Of a stretch of DNA of 64,000 bases, positions 8,835-17,242 are shown one piece after another. Position numbers and translations under genes: made by a program. The notes below the pieces were generated by a model that worked only from the letters and a program-made list of their open reading frames with translations, made no database searches and was not told where the DNA came from. The number at the start of each line of letters is the position of its first letter. Positions within the stretch are counted from its first letter, which is position 1. Origin of the DNA: MED-G105 sp965263305 (lineage in GTDB: Bacteria > Pseudomonadota > Alphaproteobacteria > Caulobacterales > Parvularculaceae); contig OZ253666.1 of assembly GCA_965263305.1 (NCBI GenBank), positions 2,480,001 through 2,544,000 on the forward strand. Reading direction: 5' to 3'.

Positions 8835-9239
8835 ATAGCCAAAGGCAACGCTAAAAACCCTGGTACCTCAATTCAAGATGCGATCTCTGTATTAGAGGAG
8901 CGCGTTGACGCTATAGCGGGTGCTCTGATGGGCACCGAGGAATTCGCGCGTACTGCCAATATCGCCAATACAATGCATCTTCGCGTGCAAAAGGGCATGT
9001 CGGATCACATGGCCCGGCAATTGGCGATGTTCAATATGCCGAGCCGTGAGGATATCAACGCTCTGGGTGAACGGATGATGATGATGGACGATCGCCTGGT
9101 TCGGATTGAAGAGGCATTACGCCGATTGACCCCGCCGGAGTCCGTTGTGTCGACGGCTGGAAAGCCGCCGCGTACGAAAAAACCCCGCACCAAAAAGGCG
9201 CCGGCTAAGAAAAAAGCCGCTGCCAGCGCCAGGAGTTGA
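8835..9239 (+). CDS. PhaE-like/phasin-like PHA synthase partner with Lys-Ala-Pro tail; apparent non-canonical ATA start
   Basis: This is a small helical protein directly before phaC. Residues SIQDAISVLEERVDAIAGAL and REDINALGERMMMMDDRLVRIEEAL look like the terminal helices of class III PHA synthase subunit PhaE and related phasins. The last 35 residues are a histone-H1-like tail rich in KK, AP and KKAP. Coding character runs continuously upstream of the first ATG (8928) to a TGA at 8820. A good GAGGAG ribosome site at 8821 sits eight bases before ATA (8835), which begins ATA-GCC-AAA-GGC. That would be Met-Ala-Lys-Gly if ATA initiates. If not, translation starts at ATG 8928 with a poor ribosome site, giving 103 aa. 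PhaE identity is tentative. Confidence 0.6.
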   Translation: MAKGNAKNPGTSIQDAISVLEERVDAIAGALMGTEEFARTANIANTMHLRVQKGMSDHMARQLAMFNMPSREDINALGERMMMMDDRLVRIEEALRRLTPPESVVSTAGKPPRTKKPRTKKAPAKKKAAASARS

Positions 9240-9306
9240 GCCGACGCTGAAACGATAAAAAGCGCTCTTTACCACGGGCCGCTATTTGCAAGAGAGAAAG
9301 CCTCGC

Positions 9307-10395
9307 GTGTCGCAAACCCGCCAGCCGAAATCCGACAAAAATAGTTCGACCGATCGCATTCGCAAGCTTGTCGATCGGACGATCCAACGCAACATCAAAG
9401 GGGTCGAATACTTCGCGTCGACAGCGCCGCCCGTTGGCCTTTCCCCGAAGGATGTCATCTATAAGCGCGGTACGCTCAACCTTTACCATTACCATACACG
9501 CGCCGACGAACTTTATCGTGTGCCAATTTTAATCGTTATGGCGACGACTAACCGCTCCTACGTACTCGACATTGCCAAGGGAATGAGTTTCATCGAATTT
9601 TTGGTGAAGCGCGGATACGATGTTTTCGTCATCGATTGGGATCCGCCGCGACCGGAAGAAAAACGGCTGCGCCTCGAGGATTACACCCAGGACTTCATCC
9701 CCGCTTGTATTGATCGCGTATTGGAAGAGAGCGGCGAGGATGAAGTAACCGTGATCGGTTACTGCATGGGCGGTGTTCTCTCGGCAATATACGCTGCGAC
9801 CCATGCCGACGGCCCCATGAAGAACCTTGTCTGTTTCACAACCCCGATCAACTGGCATGAGATGGGGCTGTTCAGTGTGATGTCGGATCCAAAGCATTTC
9901 GACGTCGATCGGCTTGTCGATATGGTCGGCAATGTACCGCCTGATTTGATCATGACATCTTTTGATATGTTGCGGCCTACCGGAAAGGCCGCTTCGCGCA
10001 TTCAGCTATGGGATAATATGTGGAATGATCAGTTCGTTGAATCGTTTCGCAAATTTGATCGCTGGGCGAATGAAACTTTGCCGCTGGCCGGAGAGTACTT
10101 TCGTCAAATAACCAAAGAGCTTATGTGGGCGAACTCCCTTTACACCCGCGAGCTTGTTGTCGATGGTAAAAGCGCCGATTTAGGGAACATCACGGCGCCG
10201 CTATTTCACGCCGTCGCCGAGCATGATCATATTATCCCGCGCAAAGCGAGTGAACCGCTGATCAACATGGTCAGCTCTGAGGATAAAGAAGAAATCGTCC
10301 TAAAGGGCGGCCATATTAGCCTTGTCGCTGGCCCGAACGCGGTGACCCGGTTATGGCCCAAATTGGATGAGTGGATGTCGGAGAGATCTGTTTAA
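9307..10395 (+). CDS. phaC: Polyhydroxyalkanoate synthase, class III-like PhaC, about 362 aa
   Basis: An alpha/beta-hydrolase-fold polymerase that joins (R)-hydroxyacyl-CoA units into PHA. The synthase box is GYCMGG with nucleophile Cys153. Supporting motifs are the preceding FVIDWDPPRPEEKRL (a PhaC hallmark), the Asp in AVAEHDHIIP and the His in LKGGHISLVAG. About 360 residues matches the short PhaC of class III enzymes, which need a second subunit, in line with the PhaE-like gene just upstream. GTG at 9307 has a GAGAGA site ten bases before it; TTG at 9286 is an alternative start in the same frame. The stop codon overlaps the next ATG (TAATG), indicating translational coupling. Confidence 0.9.
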   Translation: MSQTRQPKSDKNSSTDRIRKLVDRTIQRNIKGVEYFASTAPPVGLSPKDVIYKRGTLNLYHYHTRADELYRVPILIVMATTNRSYVLDIAKGMSFIEFLVKRGYDVFVIDWDPPRPEEKRLRLEDYTQDFIPACIDRVLEESGEDEVTVIGYCMGGVLSAIYAATHADGPMKNLVCFTTPINWHEMGLFSVMSDPKHFDVDRLVDMVGNVPPDLIMTSFDMLRPTGKAASRIQLWDNMWNDQFVESFRKFDRWANETLPLAGEYFRQITKELMWANSLYTRELVVDGKSADLGNITAPLFHAVAEHDHIIPRKASEPLINMVSSEDKEEIVLKGGHISLVAGPNAVTRLWPKLDEWMSERSV

Positions 10396-11000
10396 TGGCC
10401 GAAGAAGAAAACCGCTATCCGTTAAAATTGAGCGTGAACGACGCTGAGCAAATCGATGCAACCTTGCGTTTTATGACGCCGGAGGATGAGGCGGCGATAT
10501 TGGCGTTTGCGAAAGGCCTACCCCTCCATGACCTGTTATATGTTCGCCGCGATATCACCAACCCAAAGGTTGTGTCCGCCTGGGTGCGGTCCTTGGCGAA
10601 TGGATCCATCAAAACCCTTTTAGCGGAAACGGATGACGGTATCATTGGGTGTGTCGCTCTCATTCGCGACCCCTATTCCTGGTCGCCCCATCTGGGCGAG
10701 CTTAGAGTTCTGGTGTCGGATAAATTTCGACAAAAGGGCCTCGGTCGTTCGTTGATCCAGGAAGGGTTTCGTATGGCGTTGGCGGATGATTTGAAAAAGC
10801 TAATCGCGCATATGACGGTTGACCAAGTTGGCGCAGTTGCGATCTTTGAGGAACTTGGGTTCAGAGGGGAGGCGTTGTTGAAAGAGCATGTGATGGACCG
10901 TGACGGTGAAACCCACGATATTGTCATTCTCTCATGCGATGTTGATCGCGTTCACAATCAAATGAGCGCCTACGGCGTTGACGCAGCAGGGCACGCTTAG
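10395..11000 (+). CDS. GNAT-family N-acetyltransferase, 201 aa
   Basis: The acetyl-CoA binding core is visible as LRVLVSDKFRQKGLGRSLIQ (motif A, R-x-x-G-x-G/S form), followed by the motif B region VDQVGAVAIFEELGFRGEAL. The protein is cytoplasmic with no membrane segment. It starts in the overlap TAATG with the end of phaC and has a GGAGAG site inside phaC, so it is translationally coupled to the synthase. A role in modifying a storage protein or a small molecule is possible, but no substrate can be read from sequence. Confidence 0.85.
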   Translation: MAEEENRYPLKLSVNDAEQIDATLRFMTPEDEAAILAFAKGLPLHDLLYVRRDITNPKVVSAWVRSLANGSIKTLLAETDDGIIGCVALIRDPYSWSPHLGELRVLVSDKFRQKGLGRSLIQEGFRMALADDLKKLIAHMTVDQVGAVAIFEELGFRGEALLKEHVMDRDGETHDIVILSCDVDRVHNQMSAYGVDAAGHA

Positions 11001-11223
11001 GACGGCGCGGGGGTTTCCCTCATCGCGTGCAAGTTGGGTGCGCGTAGATCTCTGAAGGGTGTCACTGCATTGCAGCATCTAAATGTTAACGGTTTGTTTG
11101 CGGAAAAATCGTTATTGCGGCGCACCAATTCTTTCATTACATCCATAATATCCCTGACAAAGTTCTTTTATTCGCTGACAATAAATGCGATTCTAACGTC
11201 TAGTTTCGCAAGTTATTTGATGC

Positions 11224-12021
11224 ATGTCCGATTTCTCGATTGAATTAACCCGCCCGCCGTTGCCCTATGCCTTTTTTGAAGCGGGAAGGGCGTTAAGTGA
11301 AATGGCGCTTTTGCCGGCGGCTGAACTGCCTTTAAGTTTAGCACCTCAGGGTGATGGACATGCCGTTATCGTCTGTCCCGGCTTCCTCACAAGTGACCGT
11401 GCGACCGGTCTGTTGCGGCGATTCATCCGCAACAAAGGGTATAAAGTCTACGGCTGGCGTCAGGGACGCAATCTGGGCCCAGGTGAAAACGGCGACAATA
11501 TTGATCAGTTGGCGGAATGGGTGATTACAGTCTTCCGGCAATCCCGGCGTAAGGTATCGCTTGTCGGCTGGAGCTTGGGCGGTGTGATGGCGCGAGAGCT
11601 TGCCAAGAAAATGCCCGATCAAATCAGACAGGTGATTACGCTCGGCAGCCCGATTGCGGGTAAACCTGAAGCGTCCACGATTTCCTGGCTCTATGAACGG
11701 ATCGCGGGCCACGCCCAGCTTGATGATGAGATGCTCCAGTTATTGGAAAATCTTCGCCACCCGCCGGCCCATGTGCCGTCAACGGCTATATTTACCAAGA
11801 CTGATGGCATTGTGCCGTGGCGTGGATGTATCGAACCCAAAGCGCCGCAGACCGACAATATTGAGGTTTATGCAAGCCATTGCGGTCTCGGGGTCAACCC
11901 GTTTGTATTTTTTGCGGTGGCTGACCGGCTCGCGTTGCCAGAGAATGGGTGGGAGCCTTTTGACCGTTCTGCGTCAGCTTGGCGGCGCGCCGCCTACCCG
12001 TCAAGCGGCCACGTCTATTAA
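11224..12021 (+). CDS. Alpha/beta-fold hydrolase, lipase-like, 265 aa
   Basis: The nucleophile elbow is VGWSLGGVMA (Ser). The likely acid is in FTKTDGIVPW and the catalytic His in SHCGLGVNPF. The N-terminal half has AVIVCPGFLTSDRATGLLRR, the oxyanion-hole strand of lipase-type hydrolases, as in PGAP1/esterase-like groups. There is no signal peptide. Between PHA synthase and phasin genes, it could be an intracellular PHA- or triacylglycerol-mobilising enzyme, but that is inference. No clear ribosome site precedes the ATG. Confidence 0.8.
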   Translation: MSDFSIELTRPPLPYAFFEAGRALSEMALLPAAELPLSLAPQGDGHAVIVCPGFLTSDRATGLLRRFIRNKGYKVYGWRQGRNLGPGENGDNIDQLAEWVITVFRQSRRKVSLVGWSLGGVMARELAKKMPDQIRQVITLGSPIAGKPEASTISWLYERIAGHAQLDDEMLQLLENLRHPPAHVPSTAIFTKTDGIVPWRGCIEPKAPQTDNIEVYASHCGLGVNPFVFFAVADRLALPENGWEPFDRSASAWRRAAYPSSGHVY

Positions 12022-12027
12022 CGAAAA

Positions 12028-12058
12028 ACAGCATGGCGGGGGCAGACCGCCATGCTGT
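12028..12058 (-). terminator. Intrinsic terminator of the phasin gene
   Basis: Perfect 12-bp stem (acagcatggcgg at 12028 pairing with 12047..12058) around a seven-base loop. On the minus strand the stem is followed by TTTTTCG, a classical T-tract. It lies about 50 bp after the phasin stop codon and just past the convergent hydrolase gene. Confidence 0.75.
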
Positions 12059-12106
12059 CAATACGCCCGAAAGAGAGAGAAGAGCGTATCGTTTTTTCGT
12101 TGAACG

Positions 12107-12556
12107 TTACGCGTTTGCGCCGCTCTTTACTTTCTCACGTAGGGTGGAGAAGTACTCCGTCACCGGACCGATTGACTCGCGACTGCCTTCTGTCGTCAGC
12201 GAAGCGACGTTACGAACTTGAGCGATGTTGCGTTCGATGCCTTCGCGCAGGGCGTCACGCTGAATGCGCAGGCTGTCGGAAAGGTTTTCCGCGTCCATGA
12301 CTTCGCGAACGGCTTCGAACGTCGCATCAGTGTTTTCCTGAGCGTTTTCGATCATCGTCAAAAGTACTTCACGACGATGCTCGCCCATGATTGCGTTTGA
12401 GGCGGCTAACGCAGCGCCGATTTCTTTAAAGTTTGATTGTACGCGCTGGAACAGAGATTCGACGCTTTCTTCTGCGACTTCCGCAGGCGCTGCCTTTGGG
12501 GCGGCGGTCTTTTTTGCAGCTGTCTTCTTTGCGGTAGTTTTTTTCGTAGCGGCCAT
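12107..12556 (-). CDS. Phasin family protein with histone-like N-terminal tail, 149 aa
   Basis: A PHA granule surface protein. About residues 28-145 form the phasin helical region (SLFQRVQSNFKEIGAALAAS, then NTDATFEAVREVMDAENLSD and IERNIAQVRNVASLTTEGSR). The first 25 residues are an Ala-Lys-Thr repeat tail (ATKKTTAKKTAAKKTAAPKA) like those of PhaF and histone H1, which bind DNA without sequence specificity. An AAGGAG ribosome site precedes the ATG. It is followed by a strong terminator. The neighbouring PhaC and PhaE-like genes on the other strand support the assignment. Confidence 0.88.
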   Translation of the reverse strand: MAATKKTTAKKTAAKKTAAPKAAPAEVAEESVESLFQRVQSNFKEIGAALAASNAIMGEHRREVLLTMIENAQENTDATFEAVREVMDAENLSDSLRIQRDALREGIERNIAQVRNVASLTTEGSRESIGPVTEYFSTLREKVKSGANA

Positions 12557-12600
12557 GATGGATACTCCTTTGAAATTTGGTTGTTTGGCTCGTTAACAAG

Positions 12601-13518
12601 TTAAGCGGCTTGCGCCTTCTCGGCGTTCTGATCGGCCGATCTGAGGTGATCGGTTGTAAATTCTGTAATTTCGAGCAAAAATTTCGGCGGCAGGTCGTGC
12701 CCCATGCCATCGATAATCTCGATGCGGGCGTCGTTGATCGTTGCGGCGATATCTAGGCCCCCTTGGAAGGGGACGAGCGGGTCGGCGGCGCCGTGAATAA
12801 CCAGGGTTGGAACCGTGATTTTCTTTGACCATCGGCGTAAATCGCCGGTTGCGATAATTGCGGCGATTTGCCGGCGAATGCCCGCAGGATAGGTGCAGCG
12901 GTCAACGGCCGCAGCGATGCGGGTCCGAAATTCTTCTGGGTCATTGCCGCCATCTTGCGTCCCGATGAGGTTCCAAAGATTGACTGTGCGGTCAATGAGG
13001 TCCTCGCGGTCTCTAGCGCGGGTACGAACGGTAAAGATCTCTTTGATCACTTTTTCATCCGCCCGCGGCAATTTTGGATTATTCGTCGATGTCATGATCG
13101 CGGTGAAACTGCGCACCCGGCTTGGGTAAAGCGCGCTCAAAAGTTGTCCGATCATCCCCCCCATAGAAACGCCAACAACATGGGCGTCGTCGATGGAAAG
13201 GGCGTCTAATACGCCAACGGCGTCTTTGGCCATATCTCTTAGCGTATACGGTGCGATCCGCTTTAATCCAATCATGCTGGCGAACGCCATATGGGTGGGT
13301 TTCAAAGCGCGTTTGGTATGCAGTTTTTGCGACAGGCCAATGTCGCGGTTATCAAAGGCGATGACGTAGTAACCTTCGTCAACCAGTGATTTGATATAAT
13401 CAGTGGGCCAATGCGTCAGTTGCGCCGCCAATCCCATGATCAACAGAACGGCAGGATTGCCTTTCTCGCCATGGGTTTCGACTTCAATGTCGATGCCGTT
13501 TGCTTTGATAAGGGGCAT
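12601..13518 (-). CDS. Alpha/beta-fold hydrolase (esterase/lipase type), 305 aa
   Basis: Typical alpha/beta-hydrolase-1 protein: oxyanion region LLIMGLAAQLTHWP, nucleophile elbow VGVSMGGMIGQ (Ser), acid in HGAADPLVP and His in DGMGHDLPP. The start chosen is MPLIKANGID at 13518, 17 bp after the WS/DGAT stop. The frame is open further upstream but would overlap that gene. No strong ribosome site is seen, so expression may be coupled. Cotranscription with the wax ester/triacylglycerol synthase suggests a lipid ester substrate, which is an inference. Confidence 0.85.
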   Translation of the reverse strand: MPLIKANGIDIEVETHGEKGNPAVLLIMGLAAQLTHWPTDYIKSLVDEGYYVIAFDNRDIGLSQKLHTKRALKPTHMAFASMIGLKRIAPYTLRDMAKDAVGVLDALSIDDAHVVGVSMGGMIGQLLSALYPSRVRSFTAIMTSTNNPKLPRADEKVIKEIFTVRTRARDREDLIDRTVNLWNLIGTQDGGNDPEEFRTRIAAAVDRCTYPAGIRRQIAAIIATGDLRRWSKKITVPTLVIHGAADPLVPFQGGLDIAATINDARIEIIDGMGHDLPPKFLLEITEFTTDHLRSADQNAEKAQAA

Positions 13519-13534
13519 AAGGAGCGTACTTTTC

Positions 13535-15325
13535 TTAGTGAACGGAAGATGAAGCGTCGTTATGGGTCGCTTTGGGCGCGCCCGCGTCAATCAAGCTCGA
13601 TGCTTGGGCGATCCATCCGTCGCGCAGCATACGGCCACGTAGATTTAAGTCTTCGTCAAGCTTGGCCGCCTGAACGGCTGAGAGAGCAACAAGGTCGGCA
13701 AACCCGCTGACGCCGGCTTTTTGCAGTTTTTTCGCGAGGGTTTTGCCGATTCCCTTAATCTGTGTGAGGTCGTCGTTCTCAGAATTTGAAGCGGCGACGG
13801 CATCAATCGTTGCGGCCGGCGCGTCGGCAGCCTTCTCTTCGCGTTTGCGGTCACGTTTTTTCGTTTTCCGCTCGGCCGTCGCCGCCGCCAAAAGCTCATC
13901 ATGAGCTTCCCGCAGGCAGTCGGCGTAAAACGCTGGGTCTGGCAACATTTTGCGGCACGCCGTGACGGTGATGTTGATCTCGCCGCAATAGCTTGTCACC
14001 GCATGGAATAGGCCAACAGAATCCATCACCGGGCCAAGGCCATAGGAGGCCGTCAACTTAGCGCCTGCCATGTATAACGGGACCTGTGGGCCCGGCACAT
14101 TGGTGACAACGGTGTTGAACATCGGGCTTAAGCGATTGGCGAGGCCCAGCCGAGAATAGAGACGGGTCGCAACGCCGGTGATCATCGCGGGCGCAGCTTT
14201 CGACGCTTCGGACATTTCGCGTGCGCCGACAGCGTTCGACATTGCTTTCTGGTTCGCGGCGGTTTCATGGGTGTAGTGTAGCCGCGCAAGGGGATCAGCA
14301 ATATGGGTGCCCAATGGGATCGAAAGGGCGCTCACTTGATTGCCAAGGGCGGCCTTTTCTGAGCGGGTGCGCACAGAAACCGGCGCCATGGCGATAAGGG
14401 ATTCGTGCGGTAGCTCGTCTTTCGATTTGAGGTACTTTCGCAAGCCCCCGCCGACAACGGCGAGCATGACATCATTGACGGTAACGCCAGGAATGCGTTG
14501 TCTGATCTTTTTAATATCACCGAGGTCGAAGCTCACGCCTTCAATCACGCGGTGTCCTGAAACAACGCTGTTAAAGCGGGTGCGCGGCGGGCGGGCGCCC
14601 AAGAGCTTAATCTCGCCGCGGGTGATGCCAGACGCGAATTTCAGCGCCCCCGGCGCCATGCGTCTTGCGACGTTTAAGGCGTGGAAAGGTTTGACGACAT
14701 TATTGAAGTTCGCCCGTGTGATGAGTTCCAAGGTGCTTGGATCGCGACCAGGGGTCCAAGGAGCGACCTCTTCCTCGACAAAATCTTCCGGGTCAAGACT
14801 GTGGATCGCTTCGGAGATATCAACCCCGGAGGCGCCGTCAATGGCGCAATGATGCACTTTAGAGACAAGCGCCCATGATCCTTTGGGCACATTTGGGATA
14901 TTGTCGAGACCTTCAACAATGGTGAATTCCCAAAGGGGCTTTGTTAAATCCAACTGCCGCGCATGGAGGCGCGCAACCTGAATGCAGAGCTGGCGCCAAT
15001 CGCCAGGATGGGGAAGTGCGATGTGACGGACGTGGAATTCGATATCAAAATCAGCGTCATCAATCCAATAAGGATGATCTGCGCCAAACGGGACTTGCTT
15101 CAGCTTCTGACGAAATGTCTTCGCACGGTGAACGCGCTCTTCAATGAAATTCAAGACGTCCTTGAACCGAACTATACCATTGGGAGCCGTTGACGGATCA
15201 TAGATGGCGCAGGCGCCGATATGCATCGGGGTGCGCGGACCTTCCGCATAGGCGAACATAGCGTCGAGGCCGGTCAACTGCTCTGGTGACCAATCCTTAA
15301 TTACATCTTTCAGTCGTCGCGCCAT
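13535..15325 (-). CDS. Wax ester synthase/diacylglycerol acyltransferase (WS/DGAT) with C-terminal helix-hairpin-helix module, 596 aa
   Basis: Makes wax esters or triacylglycerol from acyl-CoA. The acyltransferase motif HHxxxDG is present as HHCAIDG (His158, His159, Asp163), preceded by the typical N-terminus (LTGLDAMFAYAE, MHIGA). The second domain carries NVPGPQVPLYMAGA. Normal proteins of this family end near residue 480. Here a Lys/Glu-rich linker (KKRDRKREEK) leads to a helix-hairpin-helix segment (LTQIKGIGKTLAKKLQKAGV, then FADLVAL) like those in DNA-binding proteins. ATG at 15325 has a GGAGAG site at ideal spacing. It forms an operon with the hydrolase downstream. Confidence 0.93.
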   Translation of the reverse strand: MARRLKDVIKDWSPEQLTGLDAMFAYAEGPRTPMHIGACAIYDPSTAPNGIVRFKDVLNFIEERVHRAKTFRQKLKQVPFGADHPYWIDDADFDIEFHVRHIALPHPGDWRQLCIQVARLHARQLDLTKPLWEFTIVEGLDNIPNVPKGSWALVSKVHHCAIDGASGVDISEAIHSLDPEDFVEEEVAPWTPGRDPSTLELITRANFNNVVKPFHALNVARRMAPGALKFASGITRGEIKLLGARPPRTRFNSVVSGHRVIEGVSFDLGDIKKIRQRIPGVTVNDVMLAVVGGGLRKYLKSKDELPHESLIAMAPVSVRTRSEKAALGNQVSALSIPLGTHIADPLARLHYTHETAANQKAMSNAVGAREMSEASKAAPAMITGVATRLYSRLGLANRLSPMFNTVVTNVPGPQVPLYMAGAKLTASYGLGPVMDSVGLFHAVTSYCGEINITVTACRKMLPDPAFYADCLREAHDELLAAATAERKTKKRDRKREEKAADAPAATIDAVAASNSENDDLTQIKGIGKTLAKKLQKAGVSGFADLVALSAVQAAKLDEDLNLRGRMLRDGWIAQASSLIDAGAPKATHNDASSSVH

Positions 15326-15511
15326 CAATCTCTCCAACCTGTTTTGATTTTTCAGCGGTGGCGCAACACAACGGACCACCCGTTTGATGATGCGATTATA
15401 TACAAAAATAGAGTTGAGTCTAGTAATTTTTTCGCAAGCGCAGCATTTTTTTGCTTCAAGCGGCATTGCCGTGAAGAAAAAATATAAAAAACAATGATTT
15501 AAGGATTTTGC

Positions 15512-16123
15512 TTATGATGCTTTGTTTGCCGCGCCGTTCAAAATCAGATCAAGGGCCTGGCGATTTGCCCGTCGCGCGAGCTCCGCATCCCCGCTGATAG
15601 CCCAGTTGACGACCGAGGCGCGCCAACTGGCGATAAGGCATTGGGCGACAAGACTGGCGTCGAAATTACGCGACAGGCTGCCCTCCGCCTGGCCTTTCTC
15701 AACAATATCGCACACCAACAGAATAAGGCTATCGCTGGAGGCAATTAAAAGGGAATTATCCCGCGCCGCGTCGGCGACAATCTGACGAAGGGACTCACTA
15801 TACCGACCCCATTCATCAAGCATGATGGCGCGCAGCAACTCCAATTGTTCAATGGCGCCAAGATCAAATTCGGCCAGGCGCTCGGCGATTTTATCGCTAA
15901 CAAGTTCATTAAACGCCGTAATCAAGGCGCCTTTGGTCGGAAAGTGCAGAAAGAACGTGGCGTTGGCGATGTCTGCTTTTTCGGCGATCATTTCGATTTT
16001 TACATCGTCGTAGCCATGGTCCGCCATCAAACTGAGCGCCGCATCTAAAATGCGGCGGCGTGTTTCCAGTTTTTTTCGTTCACGGCGGCCAAGGGCTTTA
16101 GGGGGAGTAGGAGTTGTCTTCAT
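15512..16123 (-). CDS. TetR/AcrR-family transcriptional regulator, 203 aa
   Basis: The N-terminal TetR DNA-binding domain is clear: RRRILDAALSLMADHGYDDV, then IAEKADIANATFFLHFPTKGAL (turn and recognition helix with the F-x-x-F-x-x-K pattern). The C-terminal ligand domain is helical and not assignable. It sits 30 bp after galK and about 190 bp before the WS/DGAT gene on the same strand. Regulators in that position often sense acyl-CoA or fatty acid and control lipid genes, so it probably regulates the storage operon. Cotranscription with galTK is also possible. Confidence 0.88.
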   Translation of the reverse strand: MKTTPTPPKALGRRERKKLETRRRILDAALSLMADHGYDDVKIEMIAEKADIANATFFLHFPTKGALITAFNELVSDKIAERLAEFDLGAIEQLELLRAIMLDEWGRYSESLRQIVADAARDNSLLIASSDSLILLVCDIVEKGQAEGSLSRNFDASLVAQCLIASWRASVVNWAISGDAELARRANRQALDLILNGAANKAS

Positions 16124-16153
16124 GTGAATATCGATAATCGCCTTTTCGGAACT

Positions 16154-17242
16154 CTATACGCCGTCGGAAACAAGGCGAATATTGGAAAACCGCGCTGTCA
16201 TCTTCTCTTTCCAGGAAGTCAGCATGTCCGTTTTTACGAGGGACACGAAACAGCCGCCGAAACCGCCGCCTGTTAAACGCGAGCCCAAGGCGCCCGATTG
16301 AACGGCGTAATCGGTCATCTCATCCATCTCCGGCGGCGTTATCTCGAAATCATCGCGCATTGATGCATGGCTTTGACCCATCAGGCGACCAAACCTTTCT
16401 GTATCATGGTCTTTTAGGGCGTCTACCGCCGCGAGGACGCGTTGGTGCTCTGAAATCACGTGCCGGGCGCGTTGGCGAACAGGGTCGGTCAATGTCTGCA
16501 GCCGCTTGCGCGCAGTCTCATCTGCTTTGCTCAAAAAGCGAACGCCGAGGGCTGCGGCGGCTGTCTCGGTCGCGTCTCGGCGTTCTTTATAATGACCATC
16601 GGCGAGGGTGCGGGTCAGCCCTGAATGAAAGACGGGGAAGACATAGTCTTCAAATAACGGGATCAGCTCATAGCTGAGCGTCGCCGTATCAAGGACGAGA
16701 GCGTGGCCTTTTTTACCAAGCGCGACGGCCATCTGATCCATGACACCGCAGGGGACGCCGATATCCTCCACCTCAACCTCTTGCGCCCAAAGGGCGATTT
16801 TTTCAGGAGATATGCTTTGCTGCGCCGATTGTGCGGCAGCGCGCAAAACACCGACAAGAAGGGCGGCGGAGGATGAAACCCCGGCGCCATGGGGGATGTC
16901 GGAGTCCACGAAATAGTCTGCGCCGCCCTTGGCCAAGCCGAGCTGAACCGCCTTTCGGTGACCGGCCAGGATATAATCCGACCACGCGCCCGTCAGCGCA
17001 TCGTCAAGCGGGCGTTCAATCAACTCATCAAAGCGGGTTGAAAAAAAACGCAGTTGTTCGCCCCCAGTGGCGGCGGGCGCTGTCTCAACCCGAACACGGT
17101 TCGGGATCACCGTCGGTAGAACAACCCCGCCGGTGTAGTCGATATGCTCCCCGATGAGGTTCACCCGTCCCGGCGTCGTTGTTTGTGTTTGCGGCGCCCG
17201 GTCGAAGACGCTTTCAAAGGTTGTGTTTTCCGTGTTCGTCAT
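16154..17242 (-). CDS. galK: Galactokinase
   Basis: GHMP kinase that phosphorylates alpha-D-galactose to galactose-1-phosphate in the Leloir pathway. The galactokinase signature GRVNLIGEHIDYTGG is at the N-terminus. The GHMP ATP loop is DIPHGAGVSSSAAL, the catalytic region is GVPCGVMDQ, and the C-terminal motif is GSRLTGGGFGGCFVSL. Length 362 aa is slightly short of the E. coli enzyme. The ATG overlaps the end of galT by four bases, so the two are translationally coupled. Confidence 0.95.
   Translation of the reverse strand: MTNTENTTFESVFDRAPQTQTTTPGRVNLIGEHIDYTGGVVLPTVIPNRVRVETAPAATGGEQLRFFSTRFDELIERPLDDALTGAWSDYILAGHRKAVQLGLAKGGADYFVDSDIPHGAGVSSSAALLVGVLRAAAQSAQQSISPEKIALWAQEVEVEDIGVPCGVMDQMAVALGKKGHALVLDTATLSYELIPLFEDYVFPVFHSGLTRTLADGHYKERRDATETAAAALGVRFLSKADETARKRLQTLTDPVRQRARHVISEHQRVLAAVDALKDHDTERFGRLMGQSHASMRDDFEITPPEMDEMTDYAVQSGALGSRLTGGGFGGCFVSLVKTDMLTSWKEKMTARFSNIRLVSDGV

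Noticed and set aside
16360..17157. Open frames opposite galK
   Set aside because: Reverse-strand shadows of a strongly coding GC-rich gene.
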